Shown here piece by piece: positions 60,100-64,000 of a stretch of 64,000 nt of DNA. The position numbers and the translations under genes are program-made. Under the pieces are notes generated by a model, which worked only from the letters and a program-made list of their open reading frames with translations, ran no database searches and was not told the DNA's origin. Origin of the DNA: Henckelia pumila (lineage: Eukaryota; Streptophyta; Magnoliopsida; Lamiales; Gesneriaceae); assembly GCF_033568475.1 (NCBI RefSeq), contig NC_133121.1, positions 2,666,001-2,730,000 of the forward strand, written 5' to 3'. Positions within the stretch are counted from its first letter, which is position 1. Each line of letters begins with the position of its first letter.

Positions 60100-61699
60100 A
60101 TCACATGAATTAGTTTTAATTTACAGTCTTCTAATAATTAATTTTCAACAAATTAAAGTTTAAAAAACTATATGTATACTGCGTGTATATATTATTTCTG
60201 TATTGATTATTTCAGAATTAAATCTAATTTTTTTCGTTTAGCAATATAAAGTCGAAAATTGCTTTTATGTTTATTGCGTTTTTTTTTTCTTCTACTAGGT
60301 CGACAATTAGAAATGCATTAATTTTCAAAGACGACATAAATTCAAAATCTTGAAATAGCCAATTACGAAGTGTCGAAGCGACGAAGCATATTGAAAAACA
60401 TTTCCCAAATAAAAGAAATTATATACATTTATTTGTAAAATTAATTAAACATATATGAACAAAAATCTATTGATTATTATATAATATTTTAATTAAATAT
60501 TTATATTTAAAATTCTCAACATATATATCCTAAAGCATCACCATACGGACATCAATTTAACAACAACAATAACAATAACAACAACAACAACAATAATAAT
60601 AATAATAATAATAATAATAAAGAGACAATGAACAGATAACGTACATTCACAAACATAATATTTGAAAAATAACTAGATACTACAGGCCCTTCGAAATTTT
60701 CCTGTCAATTTCTATAATTTCCCTGTCATCATTGCGTGTATTTGATCAATTTTTACCAAAATCAGTAATTAATAATGAACAATCATATAAGCACTATAGA
60801 TATATATAGTAAGCCAGTTCATTGTATTATGATCAATTTTTTAACAAATTAAAGAGCCGAAACCTTATCTAGCTAGTCCATGCTAATTAACAAATTTTGG
60901 TTCTTGTTCTTTTTTTTTTTTTTTTCAAAATGATATATATACATATATAGATATGCCAAATATGCTTTTCAATGTCCCGAAATCATTTTAAACAATTTTC
61001 CCGAAAAAACACTCTAAAAATTAGGAAAACGAAACCTAGCTAAGATTGACCAAAATTGTACACCTATAGTGGCAATAAAGAAACAAAAATGTGCCCGTCA
61101 AAAAAAAGAAACAAAAATGTGCATGCATGCGTGAAGACTGAAGAGTCTTTTTTTATGTATGTATTAATGTATATTGTGTATTGCGTGTTTGATGAAATAT
61201 CTGTGCGAAGAATATTTTTCAAAAAATATTTGTAGAATTTATTGAGATCTTCAAAATATATTGTCGGGTCCCAATGGCAGACGAAAAAACATTTATATAT
61301 CTAAGACTTATTTGCATGATAATTTGGCTCAAAAGTCTCCCTCTATGTATATAATTCTAAGTTACTTCATTGTTCGTATATATCTCCACATTTTTCCAAG
61401 CTTGGGTACAAAATAAAACAGTTTATATGTGCATTATGATGCCTCGTAGCATAAAAATAAATGCTAATTATTAGTAGAAAATTTGAATTTTTTGTCAAAT
61501 GGTACCCGAAGTTGTCATTCACACCTTATAAGTCATATCTATATATCGTAATTTTGTTTAAAATTTAATGAAGTTCAATCTTTCGATCAAGTTTTTTCAA
61601 TTGCTTGGATTTATACATCTATCACTTCCCCGCGGTCCCAAACAGTAGAATCAATGGTGCTATCAAAAAATTTAGAACAAACTCTCAAGAAAACTAAAC
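59871..61699. other. AT-rich spacer right of the S-RNase-type gene
   Basis: No gene was recognised. It contains an AT dinucleotide run near 60069-60092, an AAC/AAT trinucleotide array near 60562-60622 and several poly-T runs. Confidence 0.55.
60562..60622 (+). repeat. AAC/AAT trinucleotide microsatellite
   Basis: A run of aac and aat triplets ending in about a dozen uninterrupted aat units. Confidence 0.85.
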
Positions 61700-61702
61700 C
61701 CT

Positions 61703-64000
61703 GGTGATAGGTTACATCTAAAAATTCAACTGGGCCTGAGCCCAATCATTAAGGTCCACTCCGAATATTTTTAAGGCTCAAGCTTAGTTAAATATTATAT
61801 ATATTTAATTCAAGCAGGCCCTGAATTCTACAAAAGCCCATAAGAGGCTCAAGCCCATAAAGCTCTCCAAATATCTATAAATAGCTCAAGTCACCTCATT
61901 ATTAAGGTACACACTTTCTTTAGCACTATATTGCTCTACTCTCGATTATTATTCCTTGAGTAATAACTGACTTGAGCGTCGGAGTGCCTTCGCCGGGAAC
62001 CCGCCCGGCTCCTCTGATTTTGTTTGTGACGTAGGAACAACCCACTGTAGATCTCCACCGCGAACATACAAGGATCCGTTGATACTCCAGACTTTGCGGA
62101 AGCAACGTGTCATATACAAGTGATTTTTGGCTACATCAGCTTGGCGCCGTCTGTGGGAACCCGTTCACTACGTCATTGAGAACACATATTACTTCAAAAA
62201 TGTCTCAAGGAAATATTAACAATGGAAACGCACCGTCGAGTATTACTCTCACCCGTGAAGACTTGACTGCGCTAATGGAAAACACAGCCGCACTCGCAGC
62301 AAAAGATGCAGTTGCTCAGTACCTAGAAACCCGCAAGCGCAAAAGCAGCAAGAAAAATGCTCAGACTGAAGGCTCGTCATCTCTTGATCCTAATAACGGA
62401 GACCCAAATAATGATAAATCTAAAGTGAATGATAAAGATCAAGGGGGGACCAAGAAAAATACTACTCAGAAAGACGGTGAAGCAAGTGTTCACACAGTTC
62501 ATGACACATCTGGCGAAAACAAGATCGTTAATCCAACTCGGAAGGATGGATCTCGCACACATGTAACTGGAGAGAATATGTCTGCAATTTTGCCCTCACG
62601 TCGAAGCCCCTTCACTGATAACATATTATCTGAAGCATTACCAAAGGGAGTCAAAATCCCCAGCTTACCTGAGTTCGATGGAACGAGTGACCCCCAAGAC
62701 CATATTGACAAATTCTACGCGAAAGCGGATTTGTACGATATCACAGATGCTGCATACTGTAAAATTTTCCGAACAACATTATCAGGAAGAGCACTCACAT
62801 GGTTCAACAAGTTACCCTCTGGATCTATTGCCAATTTGGAGCAACTTACTGACTGCTTCATCCAGCAATTCTCAATTAACAAAAAATACCCAAAAACAGC
62901 AGCGTACTTGTTCACAGTCATTCAAAAAGAAGGAGAAAGTTTGAGGGACTATGTTCGGCGATTTACTCATGCAGTGCACGAAGTCTTACACGTGAACCAT
63001 GATTTGTTAGCTGGAATAATGCAGCAAAATTTGCGCCATCGGAAGTTCAAAGAATCAATAGCGGGAAGGCCGCCCAAAAACCTAGAGGAATTACTGGAAA
63101 GAGCTGAGAAATACATACGGGTTGAAGAATCTGTAGAGCCACATTACTTGAATAAAATAAAAAGAGAAGAAGATAAATCAGATATTAGAAAGCGAGACGA
63201 GAAGCGAACAGCACAGAGCCCCCGCCTCCAGAATACACCCCTCAATGCACGACTGACCGATATTCTGGTAGTGGCTGAAAAACAAGGATTGTTGCGTCCC
63301 CCTCGCCCAATGCAAAATAACCCAAAGCGCCAGCGTTCGGACAAGTACTGCCATTTTCATAAATATAAAGGTCATACTACAGAAGATTGCTTTAGTTTGC
63401 GAGCAGAAATTGAAAAACTCATAAAACGCGGGCATTTGGGAAATTTTGTGGACAAGTCCCGCGGTGAGAAGAGAGATGACAGGCGTCGGGACGAACAACC
63501 AAAACGTGACTATCAAAAGCAACATGATGAAACTGGGAAACAACATGAACGAGCTGATGAAAATTTGCCCTCGGGAGGGGTAATCGCCGTAATCACTGGG
63601 GGGCCTGCTTGTGGCGACTCGAACAATGCAAGAAAAGCTCTTCTGCGGGCAGCAAAAGGAACCAACAATTTATCTAGCCCCACATCCTTGTCGATATATG
63701 AAATTGGAACCATCCAAGAGGAATTATCATTCAGTGACAAAGATCTGGAGAACCCTCGGGGCACCCATAATGATGCTTTAATTATCTCAGCCACAATCTC
63801 CAATTTTTGGGTAAAGAAAATTCTAGTGGATTCAGGAAGTTCAGCCGACATAATTTTTCATGATGCATTCGTGAAGTTGGGTATTAGTAATGCACAGTTA
63901 GCTCCAGTCAACACTCCACTAGTTGGATTTTCCGGAGAAATAGTTGAAGCTTTGGGAGAAGTAACGCTTCCTCTTTCCTTGGGTTCTTACCCCAAAAGGT
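61703..64000 (+). mobile_element. Ty3/gypsy LTR retrotransposon of the Tat kind, cut by the window end
   Basis: The 5' LTR is about 61703-62135; its left edge is approximate, its right end is ...GGCTACA, and it contains a ctataaatag promoter box near 61875. It is followed by the primer-binding site TTGGCGCCGTCTGTGGGA (62141-62158), the type found in Tat/Retand-like gypsy elements. The gag frame opens at 62200 (MSQGNINNGN). It holds the gag core (LPEFDGTSDPQDHIDKFYAK; ALTWFNKLPSGSI; EGESLRDYVRRF), then the Cys/His block CHFHKYKGHTTEDC, and a protease active site VDSGSSADII near 63825. The remainder and the second LTR are outside the window, so wholeness and age cannot be judged. Confidence 0.85.

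Noticed and set aside
60562-60622. AAC/AAT array as a possible CRISPR-like or coding poly-Asn repeat
   Set aside because: A simple trinucleotide microsatellite in non-coding plant DNA with no spacers and no surrounding frame.

Overview
The window is nuclear DNA of a flowering plant. The genes have introns, the spacers are AT-rich and hold MITEs and LTR retrotransposons, and the protein families are plant-specific: a DYW-type PPR protein, a core alpha-1,3-fucosyltransferase, an AP2/ERF factor and an S-RNase/SLF pair. An S-locus F-box gene beside a one-intron S-RNase-type T2 ribonuclease suggests a eudicot, and resemblance to remembered Antirrhinum SLF sequences makes an asterid of the Lamiales plausible. 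The species cannot be named from the sequence.

Left part (1-42 kb) is gene-rich. In order: an F-box SKIP16-like first exon on the minus strand, carrying an apparent frame-breaking deletion; an MBR1/2-type RING-H2 ubiquitin ligase (7.1-11.0 kb); a PUB25/26-type U-box ligase on the minus strand (13.7-14.9 kb); a tRNA-Arg(UCU) on the minus strand; a FUT11/12 N-glycan core fucosyltransferase (21.7-24.4 kb, seven exons); a LOH2-type ceramide synthase (25.4-28.4 kb); an ERF109-like transcription factor (29.3-30.1 kb); a VID27-family protein (32.1-34.5 kb); the KEOPS subunit CGI121 on the minus strand (35.1-36.6 kb, six exons); a plastid-type DnaJ zinc-finger protein (37.6-39.3 kb); and the editing factor DYW2 on the minus strand (39.9-41.8 kb). 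The spacers hold several structurally definable small elements: two hAT-type non-autonomous elements with 8-bp target duplications, a pair of related MITEs in opposite orientation, a foldback MITE, a Harbinger-like or hAT-like MITE, and a TRIM element with a perfect 5-bp target duplication inside an intron of the ceramide synthase.

Right part (42-64 kb) is dominated by retrotransposons. A Ty1/copia element on the minus strand (43.1-48.1 kb, target duplication TATTG) sits in an older repeat. A second, young copia element (53.7-59.9 kb, target duplication CGAAT) landed 112 bp after the stop codon of the S-RNase-type gene. A Ty3/gypsy element of the Tat kind starts near 61.7 kb and runs off the window. 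Between the two copia elements lie the SLF-like F-box gene (50.8-51.9 kb) and the S-RNase-type gene (52.7-53.6 kb), on the same strand and only 839 bp apart.

The most interesting feature is this compact SLF/S-RNase pair in a retrotransposon-rich island, which is the layout expected of a gametophytic self-incompatibility locus or a relic of one. The ribonuclease keeps both catalytic histidines but has Gln and Asp where the family normally has Glu and Lys in the second active-site block. No CRISPR array, rRNA or organellar segment was seen. Exon boundaries were placed by hand from GT-AG sites, reading phase and family similarity, so they are predictions. Family assignments rest on recognition of motifs and remembered homologues, not on a search.
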